Counted from the first letter of the stretch, positions 1 through 13,024 are shown. The stretch is DNA of 64,000 bases from Ottelia alismoides (GCA_037367405.1 JAZKJV010000608.1:496001-560000), one strand, 5' to 3'. Translations and numbers: made by a program. The notes: a model not told the origin generated them from the sequence alone.

Positions 1-2806
1 CTGCAAAAGTTGTGCCATGTTTTTCTTCAGATTTCTCCTCTCTAATTTTCAGTACAAGGCCTACCAGCTTGGGAAGCGTCATCGGTATACATTCCAGAGT
101 CGTCAGGGTCGAAGCAGTTATAGTCTTTTTGAGTTAATTCATTTTGATATTTGGGATCCAAGTCGTGTCCTAGACCATCAGGGGCGTACGTTTTATCTTG
201 TTGCTGTCGATGAGTTTTCAAGATGTCATGGGTCCTTCTTAAGAACAAGTTTGATATTGGTCCTGTTATTCAGTCTTTTGTTAATGAAATAAGGAATGTT
301 TTCTCTTCTAATGTCAAGTATATTCGTTCTGATAATGCTATGGAGTTTTGCAGTACTCAACTCACTCAATTCCTTAGAACCTATGGTATTGTGCATCAGA
401 CATCTTGTGCTTATACGTCTCAATAAAATGGAGTGGCTAAATGAAAACATCGCCATCTTTTGGATGTTACCAGCACTCTCTTGATCCAGAGCCGTGCTCC
501 TCATTCATACTGAGGAGATGCGGTTCTAACTGCTTGCTACCCAGTGAACCGCATGCTCTCATCGATCCTGGGGGAGAAGATTTCATTCTCGATTTCGTTT
601 CCCGAGACAGATCTTTTCTCTTACACCTCGTGTTTTTGGGTATGTTGCATTTGTTCATCAGATGTCTCCTGGTCTTGACAAGCTCCTCTAGAGTTGTCAA
701 ATATGTGTTTGTTGGGTATTCCAAGACTCAAAAGGGATACCGTTACTTTGACCCTGTTCGACGAAGATACTTTGTTAGTGTTGATGTCACCTTCTTTGAG
801 TCTATTATGTATCTCTCCTACATGTGACAAGCTCATTTCTTCGGGGAATGGTGAAGAGGTATACATGCCTCTACCTCTGATTTCGTCTACTCCAGGCCCT
901 AATACACAACCTTCTCCTCCACCATCTCCACTGCCATCTCCACCACCACCACCATCATCTACACCACGTCCTCCACCGTCTATCACACCTATCTTCTTTC
1001 CGCAGGTGTACCAGCGTCGACCTCATGCTCATGTGCCTACTCCATCATCCATCATGCTCCAGGTGTGTTCTGAGCATTTGAGTTCATCTAATGGCACTGG
1101 TGATTTGCATGTGTAGCTTGAGGTGCAGGATGTCTTAGATGATCCAGCCTCAGCTACTGAGGAAGTTGCGCACCTTGATGTGCCTATTGTATTGGGGAAG
1201 AAGTGGCGTGCATGCAATATGCATCCTCTTGCTTCCCATGTTTCTCTGGCTTGACTCTTGGAAGATTTTCAAAGGTTTGTTATGGTTCCATCGGTCGTGG
1301 AAATACCACGGTCCTATGTGGAGGCATTGCAAAGCAGTCAGTGGCGTCTGGCTATGGAGGAGGAGATGGCAGCGTTACATTCTTGTGGTATGTGAAGTGT
1401 TGTTAGGGCTCCTCCTGGTGCGTCTGTTGTTGGCAGCAAATGGTTGTTTACAATGAAACACCACGCGGATGGTACTGTGGATAGGCACAAGGCTAGGCTT
1501 GTTGCTCGTGGGTTCACCCAAATCTATGGGGTGTCTTACCAGGATATCTTTTCTCCAGTTGCACGCCATTCTACTTTACATATTGTTATTACTGTTGTTG
1601 TGATATGTGACTGGCCGCTTTGTCAATTAGATGTCAAGATTGCAATTTTGTATGGGGACTTGCAGGAGGAAGTCTACATGCAACAACCACCAGGGTTTGC
1701 TGCCGAGGGGAGGTCCAGTATGGTGTGCAGACTTCACACAAGGCCTTATAGGGCCTTAAGCAGAGTCCGAGGGCTTGGTTTCAGAAGCTCTCCGAGTTGA
1801 TTGAACAATAGGGGTTTGTCAGATCTATTACATATCATTCCCTTTTTGTTAGGAGAGCCAAAGAAAGACCGTTGATATTCTAGTCTATGTTGATGACATT
1901 ATTGTTATATGCAGTGATGATCAGAGCATTCAGTTAGCTAAGGATTTTCTTGGACAACAGTTTGTGCCAAGGACCTTGGCAAGTTACGTTACTTCATTGG
2001 CCTAGAGTTTGCAAGAAATCAGCATGGTATGGTAATGACGCAAAGGAGGTATGTCACTGACCTCTTATATGAGAGGGCATGGTAAGATGTAGACCTGCCA
2101 CTACTCCAATGGATCCCAATGCTAGGCTCTATGATGATGACTCTGAGGAGGTGGATAAGAGACGGTACAAAGAGCTAGTAGGCAAGTAGGTGAATGCCGC
2201 TATTACCTGGCCTGATATATCATTTGCACTTAGCGAAGTCAACCAGTTTATGAAGCAATCCAGGCAGTTTCATATGGATGCAGTTAACATGATCTTGAGG
2301 TATCTGAAGTCTTCTCCAGGTGCATGACTTTTATTTAGAAAGAGACATGTCTCTCACAGTTTCTGGATGTGCGGATGCAGATTATGTTGGGTGCTCCAAG
2401 GACAGGAAGTCCACTTCAGGCTTCACTATGTTTGTTGGTAGCTCGCCGGTAAGAAACAAATAGTTGTGGCTAGATCTAGCATTGAATCAGAGCACGGAAA
2501 TGATGTGGGTCAAGTCTGTCCTGACCGACCTAACTATTGAGGTGCCTCTTCCTATGCACCTCAAATGTGATAAACAAGCTGCTTTATTCATAATCAATAA
2601 TCCAGCGTTCCATGAAAGAACAAAGCACATCGAAGTAGACTATTATTACACTCGTGATCTAATTCAGAAGGGACTTATTTCCACCTCTCATGTTGCTTAA
2701 GGCGATCGGATTACATATATGTTTACCAAAGCTCTTACGAGGGTCCTTTTCATCGTTGTTTTCCAAGCTGAGCATGATAGACATATATGCTCCAGCTTGA
2801 GGGGAG
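1..2806 (+). mobile_element. Ty1/copia retrotransposon, decayed pol (integrase, RT, RNase H), 5' end outside window
   Basis: The forward strand carries copia pol domains in order but in several frames with many stops. Integrase core pieces lie at about 60-430 (a VDEFSR patch, then a SDNAMEF patch). The integrase C-terminal patch VFVGYSKTQKGYRYFDP is near 700-760. A proline-rich linker sits at about 890-990. Reverse transcriptase begins near 1440 (ARLVARGFTQIYGVSYQDIFSPVAR split over frames) with the catalytic YVDD at 1886-1897. RNase H ends near 2700 (NPAFHERTKHIEVDYYYTRD). The order protease-IN-RT-RH defines Ty1/copia. The 5' LTR and gag are left of the window. It is related to the complete element at 8894-16446, with the same linker, the same RNase H end and a similar LTR. 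It is not functional. Confidence 0.93.
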
Positions 2807-2969
2807 TGTTGAGATATTTATATCTCGTTATCTTTACTATGTATTCTTTATTTCGTAGTTTATATTCCTTCTGTCTACTTCATGTTATTTTCCCTTCGAG
2901 CTTTTCTCCTATATAAGAGAGCTCTAGGGCTGCGGTGGAATACAACTTTTCATTTCACGCCTTTCCACA
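2807..2969 (+). repeat. 3' LTR of the decayed copia element
   Basis: A polypurine tract (GCTTGAGGGGAG) ends at 2806 and the LTR begins TGTTGAGAT. It contains the TATA-like segment CTCCTATATAAGAGAGCTC and ends CCACA at 2969, so it has TG...CA ends. It shares the TATA block and terminal TGTTGAGAT with the 146-bp LTRs at 8894 and 16301, so it belongs to the same family or a sister family. The flanking duplication cannot be checked because the left partner is outside the window. Confidence 0.82.
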
Positions 2970-3021
2970 TGATCTAATGAGCTTTTTGATGAATACTGCT
3001 TCCTTTATCTCCACATCCAAA

Positions 3022-3425
3022 TTTTAGATTGCATTTACAATTTTCGTGAAACAAGCATACATCTCTTTGATACTTTCTCTTTCTTTCATCCTGAAAAGCT
3101 CATATCTTTGTTGCAATAGATTGTCTACTTTCAACTTTGACGTACCTTCATATGCTACGATGAGTCGGTTCCAGATTTCGTAGGTGGATCTGCACATGGA
3201 TAGTCTATTGAATTCTTCCATGCTCAATTAGCAGAATAAATTGTTCATCGCCTTGGAGTTGTTTATTGCCATCTTCTTCTCCTTGCTGGTGGTAATGGTT
3301 TTCTTCGGCCTTTGGTATTCACTCTCGGTTACATCTCATATCTCGTATTCCATGCTTTCCAAATGGATCTGCATGCGGATCTTCCAATAGGAAAAGTTAG
3401 AACCATAAAACAACAGAGGTTATAC
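3022..3425 (-). pseudogene. Ty1/copia gag fragment (UBN2/DUF4219 type)
   Basis: Read on the reverse strand this stretch resembles the N-terminal half of a copia gag polyprotein: PLLFYGSNFSYWKIRMQ, then LESMEYEIWDVTE, then a stop, then CRSTYEIWNRLIVAYEG and DNLLQQRYELFRMKE. The spaced Trp/Tyr pattern and the YEIWNRL and LLQQRYELF blocks are typical of the UBN2 gag domain. One in-frame stop near 3228 interrupts it, and no zinc knuckle or pol follows, so it is a stranded piece. It runs opposite to both flanking elements and must come from a separate insertion. Confidence 0.75.
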
Positions 3426-3602
3426 CATAGTGTCCTTTGTTGGTGTTGATAAGATTCAAAATCTCAATTTCGATTTTGTTTCGGTTGCTACGGAAATGGA
3501 AATTTCCATGTAATTTCCGGAAATATCCACGGTTTCGATGGAAATTTTGGAATTGGCACAAGAAGATATTTTTTGCCATTTTTTGGAAACGTAAATAATG
3601 AT

Positions 3603-3916
3603 TGTTGGAGTATTTGGTTGTGTGCTACTTGAGTTGTAGGTGGGTAAATGCATCACTCAAGGATCCATATACCACAACCATGTGTTTAGTCCCACATCTA
3701 TCAGTGGTGGGACTGGGAGGCTCTGTGGAGGCTATATAAGAAGCCCCAGACGTCTTGTATCCATTGAAAAAGTTGAATGCAACATATGGCCCTTTGAGGC
3801 CTTCTCCCATGGTTTCATCCCGCTCCTAAGGGAGTAGGGTTCCACGTAAAAAACCTGGTGTTCAACAATGTTTTATCTTTTCTCTGATTATACTTCCGCA
3901 CGTTTATTTTCTAACA
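3603..3916 (+). repeat. 5' LTR of the non-autonomous element
   Basis: TG...CA-bounded repeat that includes GGCTATATAAGAAGCCC, a likely TATA box, about half way along. The primer-binding site begins at the next base. Confidence 0.88.
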
Positions 3917-3928
3917 TGGTATCAGAGC
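3917..3928 (+). other. Primer-binding site (tRNA-Met type)
   Basis: TGGTATCAGAGC directly abuts the 5' LTR. This is the usual minus-strand priming sequence of plant copia-like elements, complementary to the 3' end of initiator tRNA-Met. Confidence 0.85.
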
Positions 3929-5799
3929 GGGTCGATTCTCGAGGAGTTTAAGTTATTTTTTCAAGATTCAATTTTGGAGTTTTTTGTTCTTGAAGAATTA
4001 TTGTTCAAGATCCGTCTTTCGTTGAGAAACCCTAGATCTAGTTCGTGGAGATGGCGACAAAAAAAATTTCATGTTCTCTGCATCTTCTGCCGATCTCATG
4101 GCAGCGTGCTCTCCGGCTCCTCGCGCATCTCCAGGCTACTTGTGGCACCGCTCTTCTTTCGATCTCCTAGGCGTGTGGCATACCCCAGCCCTAGCGGCGA
4201 CTCCTCCATCGTCCAGGCACCCAGATGCTGCTCCTTCTTCGTCCTTGCGACCTACAGAACCCCCGCTCAGGCGGTGGCAACGCGTGCTCCAGCCCTAGCC
4301 AATGCTCCACGAGGAGCCATCCAGCGGCACCCCCAGACGAAGCCAAGCCTCCAGACTCCAGACCTCGCAATGCTCCATCGCACGCAGCAGGCGGCAAGCC
4401 GATCTCCCTTTCTCCAAGGGACGCAACCCCCCAGACGGCTGAAGCCCCAGGCACAGCCTCTGTGCCACATGTTCTTGGCGGCGGAGCCCTTGCGCGATCC
4501 CCAGTTGGAGCTCGAAGTCTCGAGGGCGATCTCGCATCCCCGACAAGCGGCGCAACCAAGTGACTGTTGCGCTCCAAGCAGGAAGTGCAGAAGGCTCCTC
4601 CTCCCGATCCACCTCGATGTTGTCTCCTCGTCACCATTAGAATCGGCAAGTGGCGGCAGCAGAAGAAGTTCCCCCATCGGGGGGTGCTTGATCGAGAAAT
4701 CGTTCCCATGTTTGGAGCCCTAGGGTAAAGGGCATGTACGTTAAAAAATTGAGAGAATGAGCCCAAGATGGGCTGAGAAAAAAAGGGATCCAGAGTTTGG
4801 GCCCAGAGTTGGCATTTTTTACCAGAAAAAGGCGCGTACAATTAAAAAAACCGTACGTAAAAAGTTTAAAAAATGCAAAAAAAGAAATAATTGAAGCCGA
4901 AAAAACAACGGCTTATTTTGACAAAAAATGTCACGACTATTAAAACAATTATTTGGAAGTAGCGAAAAAAAGAATTTTGAAAAGCCGAAGAAAAAAATTG
5001 TGATACCGTTTTTTGATGTTTTGTACCCCCAATTTATTATCTTCTCCCAACGTAGTAAACAATTGTCATTTCGACCAGTATGGGAGAAAGGGGGAGTATA
5101 TGTAGAGTCACATGTCTTCTCCAGATGTCAGATTATCCAGACCAACCAGTTTATTCCAGACTCTACAGTTGTCAGATGTTCAAACTCGACGTCAGGTTCC
5201 GAGTCTACAATTCAAGACGCATGGCCTTCTTCAGTCCGTGCTCCCCATCATTTCTAGTTTTTCGGCAAGAGTTTTCATGTGAGCCATAGGGACCCTAGAG
5301 TAGAGGGTCATTCCCTATGCCATGTGGGCAAGGGTTTTCATGTGGTATCATAGGGACTCCATAATAGAGTACCATTCTCTGAGCCAGATGGGAGAGACCC
5401 AGTTCTCCGATGAGGAGACTTCTTCAGACTCCATTCTCCAGTGATCGTGGACTCCGACGAGGATTGCACTCCATGGCTTTTCAGTTCGGCCCTTTCGAAG
5501 ATGGAGCAGTTGTCCACATGTTGTGGCGGGCCAGAGTTCTTCAGTTGGAGACTCATTTTCAGTTGCAATGGCTCTGACAGGCACAGTACAGAGCACATGC
5601 TCGCCGACAAGGAGATTCAGTCGACTCACACTCTAGCATGTTCGTCCTCCTCACATGCACGTCATGAGAAGCAACGTCCTCGACAACAGCCGGCAGTTGT
5701 GCGCGTTGAGTTGATATTGTTTGTAGTGTTGTGTAGCATGAGTTGAGTTTCTTTCTGTTTGTCCAAGCTGAGCATTGCATGCTCCATCTTGAGGGGGAG

Positions 5800-6113
5800 T
5801 GTTGGAGTATTTGGTTGTGCGCTACTTGAGTTGTAAGTGGGTAAATGGATCACTCCAGGATCCATTTACCACTTCCATGTGTTTAGTCCCACATCTACCA
5901 GTGGTGGGACTTGGAGGCTCTGTGGAGGATATATAAGAAGCCCTAGACCTCCTTTATCCATTGAGAAAGTTGAATGCAACATATGGACCTTTGAGGCCTT
6001 CTCCTGTGGTTTCATCCCGCTCCTTAGGGAGTAGGGTTCCACGTAAAAAATCTGATGTTCTACAATATTTAATCTTTTCTCTGATTATGCTTCTGCATGT
6101 TTATTTTCTAACA
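5800..6113 (+). repeat. 3' LTR of the non-autonomous element
   Basis: Same length and ends as the copy at 3603, preceded by CTTGAGGGGGAG. Confidence 0.88.
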
Positions 6114-8612
6114 GTGATTAATGAGACTATGTCACTATACATGTTATAAGCATAAATATATATAGGAAAATGTAGATGATGATTAATGAGACAATATCGA
6201 CAACTACAATGGTCGAGGCGTAAGCCTTTATATAGGAATATATATAATACAATCAAACAGTATTGTAAAAATCGCCCGACTGGCACGACTAATAGGTCCT
6301 ACTAGTCTAGTCAATGGGGTGGATGATCGAGTACTGACTAATTCCGAGTAGGCACACTAGTCGGACAATTTTCGCTTGGTTTTTTTTTATTTTTTATTTT
6401 TAAAAAGCAAACTTATTATGATATTCTTAATATTTTATTTAAATTCAATTACTTCTTTTATTTCATTATGATATTATAAAAATGTACAAAATCTATGTAA
6501 ATATATATAGTCAAAAAATCAAAGCCGATTGATGTCCGACTACATCCAATTAGTCGCACAACTATCGATTAATCCTTAGTTAGTGACATGGCCAACCGAG
6601 TACCGACTACGGTTTTGCAATCTTGCAATTAAACATACATACATATATTATCATAAATATACAAATGAGAACATGTAATATTCTTTGCATGATTTTCTTT
6701 GAATCCTAACTCATATTGTCATCCATATACAATGCAAAGCTTATTATGACCTCCGTCACATGTGGACTAACATATATATTGATATGCTTTGAATCCTAAC
6801 CATCCAATCTACTAGTCCCAATTGAAGAATCGTTGTATGCAACCATCCCACTGTCGCATCATACGCTACCAGCATGGGGGTTTTGCTGGTGAAACCGATC
6901 GCCGCTCCTCAATGACATACATATATGAATATATAATAAAATTAACTTGTTAATAATTAATATTATACTTAAGATGTCATAATCATTAATCTATAAAATA
7001 TAAAAAATGAGATATTTATAATATCATAGATATGCATAGACATCGACGAAATATCGTTGATATCGGTCATTATCTGGGAAAACAATTGTATTGAAAACCA
7101 TCAAATTTCGACCAATATGGCTCGATATGTCGAAATATCGTCGATATTTCAGCCCATCTCGCTCAAAATATGAGAACCCGATAGAGAGGGGAGTTTCGAT
7201 TCACGAAATTAAAAACCTTGGTTGTTGCTGATGATGGCCATAGAGTGGATTTCAGTTAGGTCTTCTATGCGAACCAGACCCTAATACCAAATATGAGTTT
7301 TTTTAGATTGTAAAACAAAATGTTATGGCCGATAAACAGAAATAACAGATAATAATCGTTGTAGATAAAACAAGCAAGTCACATAAGAAGATAGTCAATT
7401 GTGCAAGATGTGATTTTTTATGATATTTTATGTACATAAAATATCATTTTTATGGTTTTGTAATTTTTATTTAATTTTCTGTAGATGAATAATGCATGAA
7501 AAAATCAAATATGATGTAAAATGATGCAATGGGCACAAATGCAATTTTTTCTGTATTTTTGTGAGTTAAAATTAATTAGAAAATGAGAGGTATATATAGG
7601 TGAGATAGTCAGTCACAGAGTGTATCTTTTTCTTTATTTTCTTTATTTTTTAGATTTTTTATTTTTGTGTAATTAGTTAGAATATGGAATGAAATAAAGA
7701 AATGAAAAAGAAAATAGTAAAAAAGAGTTAAATATGTACATGAAATAATAAGTCAAATATTAAAAATGTACAATGCACCGTTAGGTCCCAAAACCCTATT
7801 TTCACAAATGAACTCCGATTCTTTTGAGTTCGATCTTGATTTGTAGATATTTGAATGTGCATTAATTCAAAGTGAATAGAATACATTTGGACGATGTACG
7901 AGAGAGATGTCAGCGTTTGCGCCTTTTTGTCCTCAAATTAGGGTTTGGTTAATTTCAATTATATACATGTTACTATTTTTTAGGATTTTTCAGTGATTAA
8001 GGTTAGTGATATGTACACAATGAAGTCAGTTTCATGTCAATTGGAGTTAGAATGAATTAATTAAAAATATATGAAATTAGGTGAAAATGTACATATGATG
8101 ATGAATGCAGAAATCAATGTTAATTTATGCAAATTATTTACAAGTGCATGAATGTTAATTTTTAGATATTAGCTTATGAATGAACCTAATATCTCGTGAC
8201 GAAGCTCTATTTTTAGCTAATTAGAGTGATGAATCATTGATTCATCAAAGGCCTACACCTCGATTATCCAAGGCAATAGTGAGGCTGTAAAGTGGTGAGA
8301 CAATATTAATGCACCATCTCGATGATCTAAGCAATGTGAAGATGCTTTAAAAGAAAAAAATTATTTCCTTATATCATCGATAGATTATATTTAGGAAAGT
8401 AAGAAATATTCTTTGAGGGAATTTTTCAATCGTTAAAGAAATCTTTAGAATTTAGTAATAATACTTTATAATCCATTGGATCCTTTCCAAATTATTTGTT
8501 AGAATTTGATTTTACGACATCTTACATTTTTGTTTATTATGTAAAAGATAATATCACATGATTGACATTTTTTATTGCTCAAATATGAGATATTTAAAGA
8601 CCATCTTTTTAG
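6114..8612. other. AT-rich intergenic stretch, no gene recognised
   Basis: No open frame of interest on either strand. About 6260-6640 holds CGACTAGT/GTCGG-type motifs at both ends of an AT-rich core and may be a decayed DNA transposon; its ends could not be fixed. About 7020-7160 holds ATATCG-rich sequence resembling the MITE at 37763-37987. The rest is poly-A/poly-T-rich without clear structure. Confidence 0.6.
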
Positions 8613-8893
8613 TAGACCTGGCCAACGGGCTGGGGGCCTGTCCGCCTAGCCCGCTCATGGGTCGGGCTTTGGCTAGGAGATTTTGGCATGGGTCGGCCCT
8701 GCCCGGCCCACAAAAAATAAAAAATAAATAAATATAAGCTGAATATTACTTGTATTAATATGATGCACTTCATGTTTTTCATATGTTACACTAGTTTTAA
8801 ATAAAATTCAATACTTTACATGTCAAGTGGCATGTAAACTACTTATAATAGTTATATAAAGTATAAATGGTATCAATAAAATCATTTATACAT

Positions 8894-9039
8894 TGTTGAG
8901 ATAATTATATGTTTCTGTCTTTATTTATATTTTTCTATTTCTTCAGTCTTCCTTATGTAGTTTCTCCCTAGAGCTTTTCTCCTATATAAGAGAGCTCTAG
9001 GACTACGAGGAATATAATTTTTTGCTTCACTTTTCTACA
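8894..9039 (+). repeat. 5' LTR (146 bp)
   Basis: Begins TGTTGAGATAATTATATG, ends CTTTTCTACA, and contains CTCCTATATAAGAGAGC, a likely TATA box. Confidence 0.93.
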
Positions 9040-9051
9040 TGGTATCAGAGC
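9040..9051 (+). other. Primer-binding site (tRNA-Met type)
   Basis: TGGTATCAGAGC lies immediately after the 5' LTR. Confidence 0.88.
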
Positions 9052-9621
9052 GATTGTCCTAGACCGGAGCTTGTGCCCTAAATCCTTTCCCTACCAAAAG
9101 CTCGGTGCCACGCCGCCTCCTGCGTCATCCCTGCGCATCGCCTCCTGCGCTCGCTCGTGCGCCGCCAGCGCTCACGTAAGGTCAACCACAATCCAATCCC
9201 CCTGTGTCGTGTCGTACAACGCCGTGCCTCCAACGTCGAGCCTCCCGTCTTGCCCGGACAGCGCGCTTGTGCGCCGCCTGCTTGCAAGCAGACTCCTGCG
9301 CGCGTGGCCTCCTGCACACTTACGCGCCTGCGTTCTTGTGTGCATGTGCGTCTGGCTGACCTCGCAGCCTGACTGTGTGCCACGGTTGAGGCACGCCCCC
9401 TCGCCATAGAGACCTCGGGCTGCTTCCTGTTGCCTGGGGTTTCTTACTCTTGGGTTTCTAGAGTGCATCGTAACTATCTAAAATACACTAGTCACCCAGA
9501 GGAGTCTCCAAAGAATGGAAGTGATTATGGTATGAGTCTACACCCACAATCACCTTCCCATATGTCTGTGTAGACATTATTCTTGCAGTCTGCAACCCCT
9601 GTCGTAGACATTGTTGTCATC

Positions 9622-10433
9622 ATGTCAGACAACAAAGTAGATATTCCATCCCTGGGTGCATTCAAAGGTCCATCGCCTATTGTGAAGATGGATGGAACGA
9701 ATTAGAAACTGAGGGCCGTGCAGTTTATGAGTCTAATGCAATGTAATGGCAAGAAACATATCCTCACATAGGAGCATGTTGAGAAGACTAGGGTTAAGGC
9801 CTCATGGGAGGCAGACGATGCTTATGCACGTGTATCGCTTTCCGGAATAATATCCATGGAGATAGCTAATGACATATTGATTCAGCCCATGACTAAGGCT
9901 ATGTGAGTTATTCTCGTCGTCACATACTCTCCGACGAAGAACGGGTCGAAGATTTTACAACTTCAGCACGACTTCTTCACGTCGAAGAAGAATGGTCGTC
10001 CTCTTCATACCCTTTACACTTCTCTAAGGGGTATGTTTGAGAAGTTACATGGTTACATTCCCTTGACTGCCACACCAGAGCAGCTTAAGGCATATAGGGA
10101 TTCAGTGATGACATGAGTTTTTCTAGTGGCTCTAGACCATGAGTATGTTGCATCCAGAGCACAGATTCTTGTTGATGCCCTAATACCCCCTATGGAGGAG
10201 GCATATCGCAGGTTGAGTAGGCTCTCCATATCTCATGGTGGTACTCAACTGTCATAGACATCCTCAGCCATGGCAACATCTTGTGGTAGAGGTCTTGCAC
10301 AATTTCATGGTTGAGGTGGTCGTGGCAGGTCAGGGGTAGTCGGCCCCCTCGTCAGCCGTGTACTTATTGTTACAGACCATACCACTCTGAGGAAACATGC
10401 TATTCCAAGCATGGGTTCCCAGCTTCAGCATGT
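9622..10433 (+). pseudogene. copia gag, 5' part, interrupted by LINE
   Basis: The ATG at 9622 opens a gag reading (MSDNKVDIPSLGAFKGPSP, then IVKMDGTN) that hits a stop near 9703. Further gag-like segments follow to a zinc knuckle at 10359-10400 with spacing C-x2-C-x4-H-x4-C (CTYC, then H, then C). The sequence continues KHGFPASAC and is then cut by the LINE. After the LINE, gag resumes at 13025 (VAE, stop, TQQASSSSLASDQRFDEL). Gag forms the particle and binds RNA. This copy cannot be translated intact. Confidence 0.8.
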
Positions 10434-13017
10434 TTTTTTAGGCTAAAAAAAGGGGGAGACACTCTTTGATGTTCGCCCCAAAAATGTATAAATGAAAAAC
10501 AAAAAAAAGGTAATTACAACAAAAGGGAGGAGGAGGAGAAAAAAGAGAGGAAAACCCAAAAGAAGAAAAGAAGAAGCAACCGAACAACACCAGCCCAAAA
10601 AAAAAGGCCCAACGCCTACACAGTACACCAGTCACCAAGAAAGCGCGAGCAAAGGATAAGAGAATTTTCCCGATAGAACCGCTTACCGGAGAAGAGAGCA
10701 TCGTTCCTTCCCAGCCAAATGCACCACAGTCTTGCAATGGGGGCCAATAGATCCTGCCTATCCCTGTTCCTGTTGTTCCAAAGAAGCTCGCAAAAAGCAG
10801 AAAGGTTGTCCATGCTCGCCCAAGGCAAATCGTCCCAGATCCCACGCACCAACTGGCACCCGAAGAAAAGGTGATCAATAGTTTCCTCCTCCGAATTACA
10901 AAGGATACAGATGGCATTGATGTTATCGAAAATTCTAGCACAACGATCGCACGTCATCAACCTCCATCTGCGAAGAAGCCAAAGGAAGAAACCAATGCGC
11001 TCCGGCAACCGCAAGCCCCAAAAGAACCCACAATCGTGCACAAGGAGAGCAGCATCGGTAGGAGGTGGAGTAACCAGCGCCCGATAAGCCTTGCGCGTGG
11101 AGAAGGGACCGTCCTTTCAGCACCAATGATCCACACACTCATTCGGCGTAGCAGCATCACAAAGGGCATCCAACAGCGAAACAAAATCGTCCACCCGCTG
11201 ATCCGAGAAGTTCGCGAGAAAGCGCGGACACCAGCAACCATCCAACCAACAATCAGCAATCGTCGTATTTTTATGGGACGCTAAGGCAAACAAGCGCGGG
11301 AAACGCACCTGCAGAGGACCACAGCCCGACCAATCGTCAAGCCAAAACTTGAAGGAATCCCCCTTCCCCAGCACCAAAGCATTCCTTACAAAGGTGTCCA
11401 GCAAACTACGCCAAAACGGAGAATGACGAACGTTGTGGGCCCCCCGCGCCACCCCCAGCCTATCGATGCCCAAGAGCTCCCTGAGAACAGAGATAAAGAA
11501 GTTATCACCCTTCCTCCAAATTCTACTCACCCACTTGAGTAAAAGAGCATCATTTACCACCTCCAACCTCCGCACACCCAGACCACCATACCACTTAGGC
11601 TTAGTAACCTCACCCCAAGCGACAAGATGAAGACCCCTACCCTCCTCCCCCTTCCTTCCCCACAAAAAGCGACGCATACAACGTTCGATCCTCAATCGAA
11701 CCCCCGCCGGCATACGACGAACAGAGAGGAAATATAATGGGATAGAGGAGAGCACGACTTAAGAAGAACAAGACGCCCCCCTCTAGAGAGCAAAGCCGCG
11801 CGCCAACCAGCAAGGCGCGTTTCCACGCGCTTAATAATCAAGCGCCAATCCCGGATTCTGGCCCGACCCACCACCAAAGGTAAGCCATGATAATCAATAG
11901 GAAGCTCACCAAGAGGAGATCCAAGCAACCGACCGCACTCCTTGCCTCCTCGTACGACAAGCCGAAGGGAATCACCTTGGATTTAGAGCCATTAATCATC
12001 AAACCCGACAATTCGTTGAATAAGGCGAGAGTGGTCGCCATACCGGAGACCTCAGCACTACCACCCTCAATAAAGCATATTGTATCGTCCGCAAATAGGA
12101 TCAAGGGCGCATAGAGTTCGCCCTTACGGAATCCGTTAGAGAGCCCAGCGTCAATAACACGGTCCACCATACGCGCGAGAACATCCGAGGCCAACACAAA
12201 GAGGAGGGGAGCGAGGGGACAACCCTGGCGCATCCCCCTTCTTGGTTGGAAGAAGCCACCGACCGCCCGGCCATTGATCAGCACGGAGAGGGAGGCGGTG
12301 ATGACGCACCTACGCATCCACGAAATCCATAATTCAGGGAAGCCTCGCCTTCTCATAACAGACCATAAAAACCGCCACTCCAAGCAGTCGTATGCCTTAG
12401 CAAAATCGACCTTCCAGAGTAACCCCTTCTATGATCGTTCTTCCATTCAGCGACCAACTCAGAGGCTACAGCAATGCAATCCGCAATCTGCCTGCCCTTA
12501 ATGAAAGCAGCCTGGGCCGGAGAGATAAGAGAATCCAAAACCCGAGCCAGTCGTATGGCTAAAACTTTAGCAACAATAAGGTAAATGCCATTAGAGACAG
12601 GGATAGGCCGATAATCCTCAATACGCTGCGCCACCGAGGATTTAGGGATCAAAATGATGTTGGCTCTATTAATCCGATCAAACCCAGAGTTACACGCACA
12701 AAAATCCGACACCACCTCCATAACGTCACCGGCCACCAACTCCCAGAAATCACGATAAAACGCCACCGAGAAGCCATTGGGACCCGGGGAAGAATCAACA
12801 TTTAAGTCCCACACGGCCTCCTTAATCTCCGCCAAAGAGATAGGACGAATTAAGAGCCCAGAGTCTGAGGCCGATAGAGAAGGCGCCCCAAGACCCAGCC
12901 AGCGCCACCTACGCGGAGAGCAAGACGACAAGAAGCGCTTGAAATGATCCACAATGGCAATCCCCATCTCCCTTTCCTCGCTAACATGCACACCATTAAC
13001 AGAGATACCCCGCATCA
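10434..13017 (-). mobile_element. L1-type LINE, 5'-truncated, inserted antisense into copia gag
   Basis: The reverse strand encodes the reverse transcriptase and C-terminal zinc-binding (zf-RVT) region of a plant L1 LINE in several frames. From about 13018 down, the RT core has [50 protein letters not shown] and RRGMRQGCPLAPLLF. The catalytic FADD is at 12084-12095. LAGWRAALLSRGGRLVLLK follows near 11800. The zinc-binding region LPERIGFFLWLLRRWRLMT lies near 11000. No endonuclease is present, so the copy is 5'-truncated. It is flanked by a duplicated AGCATGT (10427-10433 and 13018-13024), and the poly-T at 10433-10439 is its A-tail. Frameshifts near 12420 and 11750 break the frame. It is the same kind of LINE as the one at 44872-48840. 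Confidence 0.92.
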
Positions 13018-13024
13018 AGCATGT

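Larger units (their letters stand above)
3603..6113 (+). mobile_element. Non-autonomous LTR retrotransposon, 314-bp LTRs, no pol
   Basis: Two direct repeats of exactly 314 bp (3603-3916 and 5800-6113) begin TGTTGGAGTATTTGG and end TTTTCTAACA. The left repeat is followed at once by a tRNA-Met-type primer site (TGGTATCAGAGC, 3917-3928). The right one is preceded by a polypurine tract (CTTGAGGGGGAG, 5788-5799). Flanks give a near duplication, ATGAT at 3598-3602 and GTGAT at 6114-6118. The internal 1.9 kb has no integrase, RT or RNase H. The longest open frames are proline/serine/arginine-rich and GC-driven, so I do not call a protein. The two LTRs show 15 substitutions in the first 180 bases, so the insertion is old. 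A truncated relative lies at 22749-24120 on the other strand. Confidence 0.88.

Noticed and set aside
3974..4723. Open frame of 249 codons inside the pol-less LTR element
   Set aside because: Composition follows GC-rich low-complexity DNA, both strands are equally open there, and no domain is recognisable.
4191..4841. Reverse-strand open frame of 216 codons
   Set aside because: Shadow of the same GC-rich block, Arg/Gly/Ser-rich, no family resemblance.
9071..9409. Arg/Cys/Ala-rich open frames on both strands
   Set aside because: Lies between the primer-binding site and gag of the copia element; it is the GC-rich leader, not a gene.
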